Positions 35,477 to 46,180 of a stretch of 64,000 bases of DNA are shown here, piece after piece. The notes beneath the pieces were generated by a model that was given only the letters and a program-made list of their open reading frames with translations, was not told where the DNA came from and made no database searches. The stretch is from contig OZ020306.1 in assembly GCA_963971305.1 (NCBI GenBank), forward strand, positions 40,817,512 to 40,881,511, in the 5' to 3' direction. The position numbers were made by a program, and so were the translations under genes. Position 1 is the first letter of the stretch. Every line of letters starts with the position of its first letter. This DNA is from Arcuatula senhousia (lineage: Eukaryota > Mollusca > Bivalvia > Mytilida > Mytilidae).

Positions 35477-36802
35477 CTAATTTATAAATATTAAGAAAAT
35501 GTCTGTCTTTTTACATTTATACCAAAGGGTTGAAAAGTGCCTAAAAATGATTATTCTTTGCTCAAGAAACTGTCTTTGTTTTTCGCCGGTGCATGTTTCA
35601 AGGATAACTGTTACCTGCATATCCTGGACGCTATGGTTTGGCAATGAAAAGTGCTGGCCGACTGGGCAATCGTCACATTTGAGAATACTTCTCCTGTGTT
35701 CAGGAAATCTGTCACCCAGTCTACGATAGTTTTCTCCTACGTAAATTTTTAGGCATTTAGTACAGCGGATGGCGTAAATGACATTTTCGGAGATGCAGGT
35801 ATAACCGTTCTTCAACTTGAAAGTGTCGGAGGGGCCAACTATCTCTTCAGTCTCCCAGGTAAAAGCACATGTGACACAGATGGATCGACCACAACCCCTG
35901 GTGCCTGAAAAGTCAGAGCGAGGACGTCTCTTGGATTTGTCAAATGAACTGGTGACACGATGTTGCCTCAAACTCTTACATTTGCGAAAAGCAGTCAGGG
36001 GTGGCGAGTCGAACACTGTCGACATGCGTTCGTCCTTCAAGACGATGGACTTAAAATTGCACAACAGAATGTTCCGTATAACGATGTTATGAGGGTGGTA
36101 TGTAAGTACCGATGGTATACGGTCATTCTTCCGTCTTGACCTGGGCTCCAAAGCCTTGGATCGTGTCACCCGGGAAATTGAGTCGAAAGCTTTATCCAAG
36201 ATGTTGTTAAGATGTTGTTTGACAAAGAATGATTTCATAGTGCTGATTTGAACTTTAAAATCATCCTCATTGCTGCAAATACATTTAAGTCTCAGAAATT
36301 GAAACCTAGGAATGGCATTTTTGCAGCTCTGGGGATGACAAGATTGATAGTTTAGGTAGCAGTGTGCATCAGTGGGTTTATAGAACACAGACGTTACTAT
36401 TTTGCCGTTAAGGATGCTACATTCCAAGTCAAGGAAGGAGAGTTTCTCTTGCGAGATCGTAAAGGTGTACTGAATGGCAGGGTGATAGGAAGAGACAAAG
36501 CTGATGAACGAGTTCAAATCATCTTCACTATCAGAGGATACACCGAAAACATCATCTATGTATCGTTTGTATAGGTCAGGGACAGGACCAACGTATTCAG
36601 AAAACATTTTCTTTTCCAAATACCCAACAAACAGACAGGCGAAACTAGGACCAATCTTAGTGCCCATGACAACACCGCTAGACTGAGAATAAAACTCTCC
36701 ATTAAACTGAAAAGTGTTGCGATTGAGAACAAGTTCTGCTAATCTCAAGATGACATCCGTTTTCACATAGGGATTGGGTCTTCTGTCCAAAAAATGTTTT
36801 CA
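35477..36802 (-). pseudogene. PLE-3 RT + GIY-YIG endonuclease, C-terminal part
   Basis: About 437 residues open from 36790. RT motifs: YSQSSGVVMGTKIGPSFACL and catalytic KRYIDDVFGV, then FLDLECSI and VTSVFYKPTDAHCYL. A linker with Cys residues (GCGRSICVTCAF) leads to the GIY-YIG-type nuclease: VIYAIRCTKC, LKIYVGENYRRLGDRF and EHRRSIL. RT followed by GIY-YIG is the hallmark of canonical Penelope elements. The nuclease would nick target DNA and the RT would copy the RNA there. A TGA at 36800-36802 separates this from the upstream RT segment. Confidence 0.9.
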
Positions 36803-37233
36803 AGCGATCATGGCATCGTTGTTCGGAATACTAATGTAGAGAGCAGTAACATCCAAGGAGAACAATCTAAAGTCATTTGGATTTTCAGTTTCTAAGAACT
36901 CTAGGATATTAAGAGCATGAGTAGTGTCCTTAATATAGGTGGGCATGTTCTCCACTATTGGCATGAAACATTATGGAGAAAACTGGAAATGTTTTCAGTC
37001 GGACAACTACATGCAGAGACTCTGGGGCTACCAGGGTTTTCCAATTTATGGATTTTAGGAAGCACGTAGAATCTCGATGTCCCGGGTTTGGAGACAATCA
37101 AGTTTCTAGCATTATCTGGAAGATCATGGTTTGATAAATTCTTTGATTTGTTGCTGATTTTTGTTAGTATTATTGTTTTTAAATTTACAATAGAAAGTTG
37201 GGTTTGCAAGTTGAAAATTGCCCTCGGATACAT
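36803..37233 (-). pseudogene. PLE-3 RT, N-terminal part, frameshifted
   Basis: Contains RFYVLPKIHKLENPGSPRV and SACSCPTENISSFL, conserved early RT motifs of Penelope elements. A frameshift near 36965 is followed by NMPTYIKDTTHALNILEFL and FSLDVTALYISIP up to the TGA at 36800. The 5' end is cut at the junction with the inverted copy near 37225. Confidence 0.85.
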
Positions 37234-37850
37234 AAGACTTTGGAGCCCAGGTCAAGACGCAAGAATGACCGTTTACCTTTGGTACTTACATATCACCCTC
37301 ATAACATCGTTATACGGAACATTCTGGTGCGCAATTTTGAGTCCATCGTCTTGAAGGACGAACACATGTCGACAGTGTTCGACTCGCCACCCTGACTGCT
37401 TTTCGCAAATGTAAGAGTTTGAGGCAACATCTTGTCTCCAGTTCATTTGACAAATCCAAGAGACGTCCTCGCTCTGACTTTTCAGGCACAAGGGGTTGTG
37501 GTCGATCCATCTGTGTCACATGTGCTTTTACCTGGGAGACTGAAGAGATAGTTGGCCCCTCCAACACTTTCAAGTTGAAGAACGGTCATACCTGCATCTC
37601 CGAAAATGTCATTTATGCCATCCGCTGTGCTAAGTGCCTTAAAATTTACGTAGGAGAAACCTATCGTAGACTGGGTGACAGATTTGCTGAACACAGGAGA
37701 AGTGTTCTCAAATGCGACGATTGCCCAGTCGGCAAGCACTTTTCATTGCCAAACCATAGCGTCCAGGATATGCAGGTAACCGTTCTCCTTGAAACATGCA
37801 CCGACGAAAAACAAAGACAGTTTCTTGAGCAAAGAATAATCAAGTTTTAG
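37217..37850 (+). pseudogene. PLE-3 inverted partial copy: linker + GIY-YIG
   Basis: Reads SRRKNDRLPLVLTYHPHN and FESIVLKDEHMSTVFDSPP, then after a shift near 37395 SSSFDKSKRRPRSDFSGT, ICVTCAFTWETEEIVG, VIYAIRCAKC, IYVGETYRRLGDRF and EHRRSVL, ending KF at 37850. It parallels the minus-strand copy with few changes. Here the motif is IYVGET where the other copy has IYVGEN. Lacks the RT core. Confidence 0.85.
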
Positions 37851-38102
37851 GCACTTTTCAACCCTTTGGTATAAATGTAAAAAGACAGACCTTTTCTTAA
37901 TATTTATAAATTAGTCGTCAAGTTCAGGATTAAAATACCACGTGCTGTTCTTTTAGTCATTTTTATGTCATTCTGTCCTCGTCAGTCGATGTGTCAACAT
38001 CTTTTTACGTTTTAGCCCCTGAAGAAGGACTTAATGTCCGAAAATTTGGGCATTCTTGTTTTATTTGTTTTAAAGGTTTTATTTATTTATATTTCTTATT
38101 CA

Positions 38103-38536
38103 GTTTTTATTAATGCTTGTTTTTTTAGGTAAAAAATGCGACGTCATTTCTTGAAAAAATAAGCCGGTCGATGTATAGGTTTTTCACTTTTAATAAAGAG
38201 CCAGGTTTATGTACTTTAAGGCATGTATAGCACTACGGAGGATTTAGTGCAGGTTTGAGTCTTATCTAGGCTTGAGTTATAACAAAAATGTGTAAATTTT
38301 AGTGTTTTTTCATGTATAATTTGTTTTCGAAGTTATCGATCGGTTTGTAATAAAAAGATCTTTTTTCGTAAATATCAACTAACTGGAATATAATCTATGG
38401 AATGTAAGGATTTCAACGATGTATGATAAGTGTTTATAGTGTTAAATATAATTTTAGAATAGTTATTTGTAGAAGCATATGTGCTGAAAATCTATGGACG
38501 TTTCTGACGTTTTACCCAGAAGTGTGTTTTACTACC
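38103..38536 (+). repeat. Repeat R second copy, right part
   Basis: Begins with the second target duplication (38103-38115) and continues as 33754-34194 does ('gcgacgtc', 'tcgatgta-aggtttttcactttt', 'gcatgtatagcacta'), ending at 'tgtgttttactacc'. Confidence 0.85.
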
Positions 38537-38793
38537 TTAACACATATTTTGAATAATAACCGTTAATTTAGGGACGGACCATTGAACTTAAAGCGGGGGC
38601 TTGTTTTTTTTGGTCATTTGTTTTTGCGTGGAAAATATATTTATTTTTCGAAGGCGTTGCTACAGAATATTTTTGTTCATTATTGGCAATATTTGATATG
38701 GCAGAAATCTTTCTTCAGAACATTTTTTTCTTACTCTCTGCTGCCAAAATATGTTTGTCATCAGAAATAATTTTCAGAATATTGCTTTAGGAA

Positions 38794-39200
38794 CAAGAGA
38801 CTCCCAGGAGCCTGAATCGCTCACCTGACATATGTGCCTGAAGTAAAAGGTTATTAGGCAAAATCTATTTGACGTTGAAAGGGTCATAAGATTATTAAGG
38901 GGTCATCTGACAATACGGTGGATCTTAAGGTGCTGATCACTTTTGTTCTCAATCAAAATCTAAAAATCTGTCACCCTTTTTGAGTTATTAGCAAAAAATG
39001 CAGTTTAACCTAATGTTCTATTTTTAGCCACAGTGGCCATGTTTTACAAACAATCAAAAATGCCAACATCAGTTCTATACACCTTATGCTAATAAATAAC
39101 AATACCAAGTTTGATTCCAATTGGACTTAAAGTGTCAGAGGAGTTAACGAGGAAATGCTTTTTAAATGCTCACTTTGGACGTTCTAAGGGCAATAACTCC
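38794..39200 (-). mobile_element. Pearl-like element, family B, reverse, truncated
   Basis: Starts with 'caagagactcccaggagcct' and 'gaatcgctcacctga', the reverse of the family-B 3' end at 44821-44853. Internal 'ggggtcatctgac' matches the units. The hairpin end is missing. Confidence 0.6.
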
Positions 39201-39640
39201 TCAAAGGAAAGGTCCTACAACGTTGACAATTTAACTCATTTGTCACATAGGCAAAATAATTGTTTAAAAGGAGAAACAAAAATGAAAACCAAGATGGATC
39301 ATTAAAATCATTACAAAGATTATTCTTTGGTATTGGACCTCTATATGGGTTGGGATGCCCCCCTTAGATCAAACATCAAAGTATTAAGATTGAAAACATG
39401 TCAAAAATCAAAGGAGTTTAGTAGGTTTCAATTTGAGCATTTTTTTCTCGATATCGGCCACTGGTACCAAAATTCAAAATCATTTAAGATAAGATGATCA
39501 TATGATTCATGATTGCTTCAACTAGTGTTTGCATGTTTGTTGAACTGAAAGGATCATCTTTTAAATAACAAACATGTCTCATAACCGTGTTGCATTTTGT
39601 GTAACCGGTCCTTAAGATCGCAGTTTCATACAACCTAGTT

Positions 39641-39997
39641 TCATCTACCAAATGTTTCAAATGTTTGTTCTATGTCAGGATCATATCGATCTTCAATTTC
39701 TGTGATCTGTCGTTGCCGTGCTTTCTCTTTTCTTCTGCGTATATGCAACTGATCATCCATGTGTGGTAGTTTTCTTTTTACCTCTATTTTTAATATCTGG
39801 ACCTCTCTCACAAAGGTTTGGTTATCGGGAGGGATGTGTGAAAATAGTGTTGATGGCAGATAGTCATGTCGGATATCAATGGATAGTCCTTTGTGAAAAG
39901 TCGACGGGATCTGTGTGGTGTATATATATGCATTTAGCACATTATTGGCTAGATAAAAAACATTTTGGAGAACATCTATATTCGCTTTGGAAAACAA
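39641..39997 (-). CDS. Unidentified 118-aa open frame
   Basis: Contains RRRKEKARQRQITEIEDRYD near its C-terminus, similar in charge pattern to the frame at 17702-18034. A plus-strand frame of equal length overlaps (39718-40074) and runs into PLE-2 sequence after about 40005. Not recognised; probably part of an old repeated element. Confidence 0.2.
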   Translation of the reverse strand: MFSKANIDVLQNVFYLANNVLNAYIYTTQIPSTFHKGLSIDIRHDYLPSTLFSHIPPDNQTFVREVQILKIEVKRKLPHMDDQLHIRRRKEKARQRQITEIEDRYDPDIEQTFETFGR

Positions 39998-40004
39998 AAG
40001 TTAT

Positions 40005-40500
40005 CTGGATTCTTGTGGGAACTAATTGTACAACACTTATAGCCGACCTTTTCTTATGTTGTTATGAATCATGATTTTGGCTTTAGGTCCATCAAAAACA
40101 CCATCCCATTGATACTTTTAATAACACATTCACATACTCAGACGACATTCTTGCACTAAATAATTCCACATTTTTTAATTTTATGTCCAATATTTTCCAA
40201 CAAATTAATCTTGAATAAATTTATCGCCACCGGCGATAAATGTCCATTTCTGGATTAAGATTTAAATATATTACATGAAAAAGATTTTGCATCAAACTAT
40301 ATAATAAACGTGATGACTTGTCATTCCCTAATGTAAACTTTTTTTTTATTTCAAAGTTAGTAAGATTTGCTATGATCTGCAGTAGTTGTTCTTAATTAAA
40401 TGGGAAAAAAACTGTTTCAGTACATGAGAATTGTTTAACAAGGCTATCGAACTTTCTACTGTAAAGGGAATCTCTACGGAAACGTTTTTTATTATGTACT
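40005..40500 (+). pseudogene. PLE-2 reverse-transcriptase fragment
   Basis: Decayed reading of VGTNCTTLIADLFL, TYSDDILALNNS and KLYNKRDDLSF. These correspond to the PLE motifs MGTNCAPL, YxDDxLxLNN and YDKRDDFxF. Closer to the fragment at 43223-43735 than to PLE-1 (shared 'caccggcgataaatgtccat'). Multiple stops. Confidence 0.75.
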
Positions 40501-40654
40501 TAAGTTAAAAACAGTCCAATGGGAACGAAGAACTTAAAACTGATTACTATTATTGATTTGGTAAAATCTTTGAAGTCAGTCAGATAGAAAAAAAGATAAT
40601 TTGATACTTACTTCAATATGTCATGTATGTTACATGCAAATGTCTTTATTAAAC

Positions 40655-41340
40655 ATTTGTCATAGAGCTTTGTTAAAAAGCTTCCTTGGGATGATATTTC
40701 GAAATGTAGATGCAAATATGAAGCAGACTTCCTGGAAACCCAGGTGTCCTTTTTCTCAAGCTCCTGGGGATATATGAGATGGAGAGAGTCACCAAATCGA
40801 GAATTGTGCAATGAAAGGACATACTAGTAATCAATATAATGGAACGAGAGCTAATCTACGATCCCTTTATTGTCTAGAAGTGATTGCGAGAAGTCTGCTT
40901 CATTTGAATGAAGAAACAATTCCACAATTGCTATCGTTTGCTTAAAAACATGTCCCAACAAACTAAACAAAGATTTTGTATAAAGGAAAGGTTAGCATGT
41001 CGATTATTTGGTCTTCTGTAAATTTGTTCTTTTTTTTTGGACTCATTGATAGCAAAGTATTTTCGACTACCAGATATTTGTACCTGTGTTTTCCATTCCT
41101 TTTGAAATAAACTGCGTTATGTCAATATTATTTGAATTGTTCATATTGAATAGACGTAAAAAGTGTAGAGAAATCGAAAGTTTTGATTTTGTTACACGAT
41201 GAATTTGACTTTCAAGAACCCCAATAATAGAAATATTTCTGGAGACTAGATTTTATTGTCGTTAGTATTGAAATAAACAGAACTAAAAGAGGTTAAGTAG
41301 TACATTTGGATGACCCCTGCAATGAAGCACCGTTTTCACT
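40655..41340 (-). pseudogene. PLE-1 reverse-transcriptase fragment, decayed
   Basis: Minus-strand remnants of SRFGDSLHLIYPQELE, SASYLHLHFEISSQG and, further up, of the 'agaagtctgcttcattt' and 'tggtcttctgtaaatttgtt' blocks of PLE-1. The segment to about 41340 reaches the RFIAGSS-coding region. It lies head-to-head with the PLE-2 fragment at 40005-40500. Confidence 0.7.
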
Positions 41341-41344
41341 CATG

Positions 41345-41550
41345 AAAGCAGTTCGACCAGAACTTACATGTAGGTCTGGTCCACTCTAGTTTGGTTCACT
41401 ATTGAATGAAACCAGATCAGAACCAGACTTGTGCTGAGGTCTGGTCTTCTTTCCTAATGAAGCTCAACTAGATAATCGTACATAGGTGCACTTCTTGGTT
41501 TGGTCAAGAAAACCAGACGAGACCATAAAAGTCAACCACAGGTCTGCCCT
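41345..41550. repeat. Fragment of the 'GGTCTGGTC' MITE family
   Basis: Repeated 'aggtctggtc', 'gaaccagac' and 'tggtttggtca' motifs resemble the inner part of the TA-flanked MITE at 51021-51725. No termini found. Confidence 0.45.
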
Positions 41551-42189
41551 AATTTCACTTTTGTACATGTTATGTTTCTTTTCATCTGTATGATTACAAT
41601 AACGGTTAACGAGCTGCTTTATAAATAGTTTGACCATCTTGTGCTACGTAATCCTAATCTCAAGTTAGTTTTGTCTTTGCTGGGGACACACTAAAACCAT
41701 TAAACTTTTGCTTTAAATGTCTTAGATGAAGTCCTTTGGAATTGTATTAATTCTAAGATGAGTTAAGAACCTTTTAAATTTAAAATAAATTGAGGTATTT
41801 AATTTCTCCGGATTGTTCCTACCTGTAAATGAGGAGACCTTCTTACTACATCAATGTGTAACTTTTGACCAAACAGAAGTGATATTGTTTTCGCTGTGTT
41901 ATCATCGTGACATTAATAAACAAAACATTTCAAAAGGTTCTAAATTTATTATTCAAACGAAAAAGATATTGAATGTAGTGCAATTATAACGATAACACTA
42001 AGTATATTTGTATCGAACTTAAAAGAACACACGTATAAATTCGGTTTCATATAACCGAGTATGGAAGGGAAAGGGCAGATGCAAAATCTTTAGACAGTTT
42101 TAAGAATAATTTTATGGACATTGTAAAATTACGTATAACCCATTTTCAAAATTATTTTGTAGAAATTGGACCCCACACTTAAACCAACA
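41551..42189. other. No recognised feature
   Basis: AT-rich non-coding sequence upstream of the PLE-2 remnant. Confidence 0.35.
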
Positions 42190-42510
42190 GAATTAAGTCA
42201 AAACTACGTTTTTCAGGTTCGCGGTATGTTGTTGTTCCTGCGGAGAAAGCAGCTAACAATGTTGTTGTGGTATGACGGAAGTGTTACCTTGACGTTTTAA
42301 ACAATGAAAATACCGGCTTATGCACCTTCATCCCCGTTAAGTTTTCGGAAGCAAGTATTATTGACGATCATATCACAGCAACAACAGCACTGCGAGCAGC
42401 CCATACACACAATAAATTACCCACTATGTACTGGATACCAAAAGTACACAAAACCCATATAAATCCCGTTTTATGTTTGCTTCTAGTTAGTGTTCTCTGA
42501 CCCATATTTC
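42190..42510 (+). pseudogene. PLE-2 protein fragment (pre-RT / early RT)
   Basis: Reads SRYVVVPAEKAANNVVVV, IIDDHITATTALRAAH and LPTMYWIPKVHKT, then RFMFASS with stops. These align with KYVVVPADKAQNNIIFV and SLYWIPKLHKNP in PLE-1. It breaks off where the reverse PLE-1 fragment begins. Confidence 0.75.
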
Positions 42511-42514
42511 TATT

Positions 42515-43222
42515 TTGGAATGTCAAAAATTGACTTTATGTTTTGGACAAACAAACGGGACAAAAACAGACAACATGTAAAACATGGTAACACAAAATAT
42601 CTGAATATCAATCAACAACGCGAACTCCATTCGAAACAAAAGTGAACTCATGTGCTCCGGAAGAGTAAGCAGTTCCTGCTTGCTATAGCACACCCGTGGC
42701 CTTGCCAATAGTCCATTCAGCGTGTCTAATCCGATAAAGGAAGACAAAACAACACCCTATGACAAACCAACATCTACACTCATCTGAAAGATCGAAATCC
42801 CATATTTGTCTATAAGTGCATGATGTCTGCCGTAAAATTTCTTGAGTGAAGACAGCAACCGAGGAGCAACATAACCCTGTGTGAGCAATTTTTGCGTCAG
42901 ACGTGTTGCTCTGCTAAGGAAATCGATGTAAGTCCCGCACGCTCTAGAGTAACGAATCAATTGAGCTACGTAAACTCCATAAGCTGGAGGAAAGTTGAAG
43001 TCATCACGTTTTTCATAGAGCCTTGTTGAAAGTCTCCCTTGTGAGTCAATTTCTAGATGTAGATCTAAATATGAAGCAGACTTCCTAGAATCTGTTGTGT
43101 CCTTTATCTCAAGCCCCTGGGGATATATGAGATGGAGAAAGTCACCAAATTGAGAATTGTTTAGTGAAAGTACATCATCAATATAACGGAAAGTGAGGTT
43201 GAAAGAGAGAGCTAAAGTTATG
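42515..43222 (-). pseudogene. PLE-1 3' fragment lodged in PLE-2
   Basis: Minus-strand PLE-1 from FRYIDDVLSLNN (near 43190) through LDLHLEIDSQGRLSTRL, SRATRLTQKLLTQGY, KFYGRHHALIDKYGIS to VDVGLS, then part of the 3' UTR to about 42515. High similarity to 23950-24610 marks it as recent. One in-frame deletion near 42985 removes part of FPIVNFPFL. It separates two PLE-2 pieces of opposite strand. Confidence 0.85.
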
Positions 43223-43740
43223 AATCACAATTTATGGCCAAACTACAAAAAGACACCTTATTGACATTTTTCAACAATACTTACAGTTACTAAGACGACA
43301 TCCTTGCTCTTAACGACCCAAATTTCTCTAATTTTATAAATGATATCTATCTTAAAGAATTAACCCTAAAGAATTAACCCTTCATAAATCTAACTCGACC
43401 GGCGATAGATGTCCATTTTTGGATTTAGATTTAAGCATTGTGAATGGAAAATTGCACATTAAAGTTTATGATAAACGTGATGACTTTTTTTTCCAAATTG
43501 TAAATTTTCCTTTTCTTAAAGGTGATGTACCTCTAGCTCCATCTTACGGAGTGTATATTTCACAGTTAGTCAGATATGCTCGATTTTGCAGTGGTGTTTC
43601 TGATTTTAATGACAAAAACCGTTTCATAACAGAAAAAATGCTAAAACAAGGTTATCGATACCACAAATTAGTCAAATCTTTAAATAAATTCGTTCATAAA
43701 TATGGGTATCTTATTGAAAATTTAACTGTACACGTCGTTT
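43223..43740 (+). pseudogene. PLE-2 RT C-terminal segment
   Basis: YESQFMAKLQKDT, then DDILALNDPNFSNF, then an open stretch CPFLDLDLSIVNGKLHIK, YDKRDDFFFQIVNFPFL, APSYGVYISQLVRYA, KMLKQGYRYHKLVKSL and KFVHKYGYLIENLTV. This is the RT thumb/C-terminal region of a Penelope-like protein. The frame then runs accidentally into the pearl-like hairpin. The RT core between FMFASS and YESQF is missing, so a deletion accompanied or preceded the reverse insertion. Confidence 0.82.
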
Positions 43741-43741
43741 T

Positions 43742-44853
43742 TAGCTCACCTGGCCAAAGGCCAAGTGAGCTTATGCCTTCACTATGCGTCCGTCGTCGTC
43801 CGTCGTCTGTCGTCGTCTGTCGTCCGTTAACAATTTCAAAAATCTTCTCCTCTGAAACAACTTGATTCGTTAAAAAACATGGCTGCTGTTACTAAAAATA
43901 GAACATAATGTAAAACCACTTAAAATGGCTTATAACTCAGCAACCATAACAGATAGAAAAAAATACGAAGGATCTTAGACTCTTCAAAATTAAAAGCTTT
44001 ACATAAGTATCCATTGGGTCGAAGTCGAAGAGGAACCCTAATAGGGGTTATGGCCCTTTAAATGTCAAAAATAGCCTTTTTTCATGTTTTTGCCCTTTAG
44101 AATGAAAAGTATTGCAGATAGAGAAAAGCTGTTGCTTGCTTAAATGCTCAGCTCATTTAGCTCTACAAAATTCGTCATAGGGTCAAAGTTGTCAGATGAC
44201 CCCTTATAGGGTTTACAGCCCCTTCAAGGCGAAAAATAGTGTTTTTGGTCTATAGAATGAAAACTATTGCAGATAGAGAAAAGCTGTTGCTTGCTTAAAT
44301 GTTCAGCTCATTTAGCTTTACAAAGTTCATCATAGGGTAAAAGTGGTCAGACGACCCCTTATAGGGGTTACAGTCCCTTAAAGGCAAAAAATAGTGTTTT
44401 TGGTCTATAGAATGAAAACTATTGCAGATAGAGAAAAGTTGTTGCTTGCTTAAATGTTCGGCTCATTTAGCTCTACAAAAGTCTTTATAGGGTCAAAGTT
44501 GTCACATGACCCCGTATAGGAGTTACAGCCCCTTAAAGGCGAAAAATAGTGTTTTTGGCCTATTAAAATGAAAATTATTGCAGAAAAAGAAAAGCTGTTG
44601 CCTGCTTAAATGTTCAGCTCAATTAGCTCTACAAAAGTCGTCATAGGGTCGAAGTTGTCAGATGACCCCTAATAGGGGTTACAGTCCCTTATTAAAGGCG
44701 AAAATTAGTGTTTTTGGCCTATAGAACGAAAATTATTGCAGATAGGGAAAAGCTGTTGCCTGCTTAAATGTTCAGCTCATTTTGCTCTACAAAGTTCTTC
44801 ATAGGGTTGACATCAAGACCAGGTGAGCGATTCAGGCTCCTGGGAGCCTCTTG
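43742..44853 (+). mobile_element. Pearl-like element, family B, near-complete
   Basis: 5' hairpin GCTCACCTGGCCAAAGGCCA with AGTGAGC (43744-43770), a CGTCCGTCGTCGTCCG microsatellite, a short unique region, about six ~156-bp units ('gcagatagagaaaagctgtt', 'cagctcatttagctctacaa', 'gacccc-tataggggttacag'), then a 3' hairpin AGGCTCCTGGGAGCCT (44834-44849). It interrupts PLE-2: 'FVHKYGYLIENLTV' precedes it and 'HPDFYENVVYKAHKS' follows. No protein. Confidence 0.8.
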
Positions 44854-44855
44854 TT

Positions 44856-45130
44856 TGATTGTTAAGGGAATATCACATCCCGATTTCTATGAAAATGTAG
44901 TTTATAAGGCACATAAATCCAAAACCACTCTTTCGACATGGTAATTTGGCTTAAAACATATTAAAGAAAGGATACAAGTGTGAAGTTGTAGTAAAATCTT
45001 TCAATTTGATGCTTTTTTTGGTAGAAATATTGATAATTTGATATTAACTCTTAAACGTTTATCTTTTACTTTTTGACTATTACATTGTTTCGAAGCATTA
45101 CATCGATTAAATATTTTTTTTAACAACAAT
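44856..45130 (+). pseudogene. PLE-2 C-terminal remnant
   Basis: Reads SHPDFYENVVYKAHKSKTT in broken frame, then 'KGYKCEVVVKSFNLM'. It directly follows the pearl-like insertion and fits the protein before it. No GIY-YIG motif recognised. Confidence 0.55.
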
Positions 45131-45241
45131 CATATCACTTTATTATTGCAAGCTGATAACAATTAGTACGAAGCGTACAGCTTCCGCTTAGTACTCCCTT
45201 TATATTAATTACCGAACAACTAAGGAATTGTTCAATAAATA

Positions 45242-45735
45242 TTATATTATTATGTTAGTGTTCAGTATACAATGCATAGATTTATACAATACATCTTTTC
45301 TTACATATACTCTGTCTCGTTTTGAGTTCAAAATGAAGTTATAAGCTAATGTTTTAAATTTCTGAAGTGCTTTATCTGAAATGATTGTATTAAATGCCAA
45401 ATAGGTTAAGTTCGGGAGTATAAGAGATTTAAAAATTTTTTTCCAGTTCGAAATTGTTTTTTCACACTTTGAGAATTGTCGATCAAAGTTCTGTTTATTG
45501 CATTCTTCACTGTCATATCCAAAGTAGACACCTAAACATTTAATTGGTTTGGTACACCAGTTTATATTTTCAAGTTTGTCTTTACTATGTAATAGACGGC
45601 CAAGCCAAATGCCTTCTGTTTTATTCCTGTTAAGGACTAATCCTGACAATGAACCAAAGGTTTTAATCATGTTAATTGATAAAGTAACGTCTTTTTTAGC
45701 TTAAAATAAGATTGGTATCATCAGCCAATTGACAT
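45242..45735 (-). pseudogene. LINE ORF2: RT end and post-RT region
   Basis: The catalytic box reads LADDTNLIL (near 45700-45725), where YADD or FADD is expected, so the active-site Tyr/Phe is changed. It continues with FGSLSGLVLNRNKTEGIWLG and IKCLGVYFG, conserved in L1-like RTs, then WKKIFKSLILPNLTYLAFNT. Two frames are needed. Confidence 0.8.
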
Positions 45736-45737
45736 AT

Positions 45738-46178
45738 TTATAGAGTATTAGTTTGTCCATCTATTTTGATTTCAAGACCTTTCAAGTCTTCGTTGTTTCT
45801 GATTTGTATGGCCATTATTTCAACTATTTCAACTGCTATAACAAACAGAAGAGCTGATAAATGGCATCCTTGTCTTATGCCTCTAAATATTTTAAACTTA
45901 TTTGATATCCAGCCATTGTTACAAACACATCCTTTCATATCAGTATATAGCAATTTTACCCAGTTTTTAAAGTTGTTCTGAAATCCAAATTTATTCAAAG
46001 ATTTCATCATAAACCTCCACTCAAGTGAGTCAAAAGCCTTTGTGAAATTCAAAAATAAAATGGCTCCATCAACCTTAAAAGTTTCAGAGTAATCGATAAC
46101 ATCTTGAATTTGCCTTGTATTGAATCCTATATATCTATTTTTAACATTACCTTTCTGATCATGATGTATGATTTTTGG
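45738..46178 (-). pseudogene. LINE ORF2: RT palm segment
   Basis: PKIIHHDQKG, KNRYIGFNTRQIQDVIDY, AILFLNFTKAFDSLEW (usually DFxKAFDS), FRGIRQGCHLSALLFVIAVE. These are RT motifs 2-4 of the L1/Tx1 type. The upstream continuation is across the 46181-47331 insertion. Confidence 0.88.
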
Positions 46179-46180
46179 TA

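Larger units (their letters stand above)
35204..38102 (-). mobile_element. PLE-3: Penelope-like element with inverted partial copy
   Basis: Bounded by 13-bp direct repeats GTTTTTATTAATG (35191-35203, 38103-38115). A longer minus-strand copy (35204 to about 37225) is joined back-to-back to a 5'-truncated plus-strand copy (about 37217-38102). The two share the GIY-YIG coding end and the tail ('gcccctgaagaaggactt', 'gaaaatttgggcattcttgt'). Inverted partial copies are a known outcome of Penelope insertion. The plus copy lacks the last ~80 bp of the tail. Confidence 0.85.

Noticed and set aside
43741..43865. C-terminal extension of the PLE-2 frame
   Set aside because: The last ~40 residues are read-through into the pearl-like hairpin and CGTCCG microsatellite.
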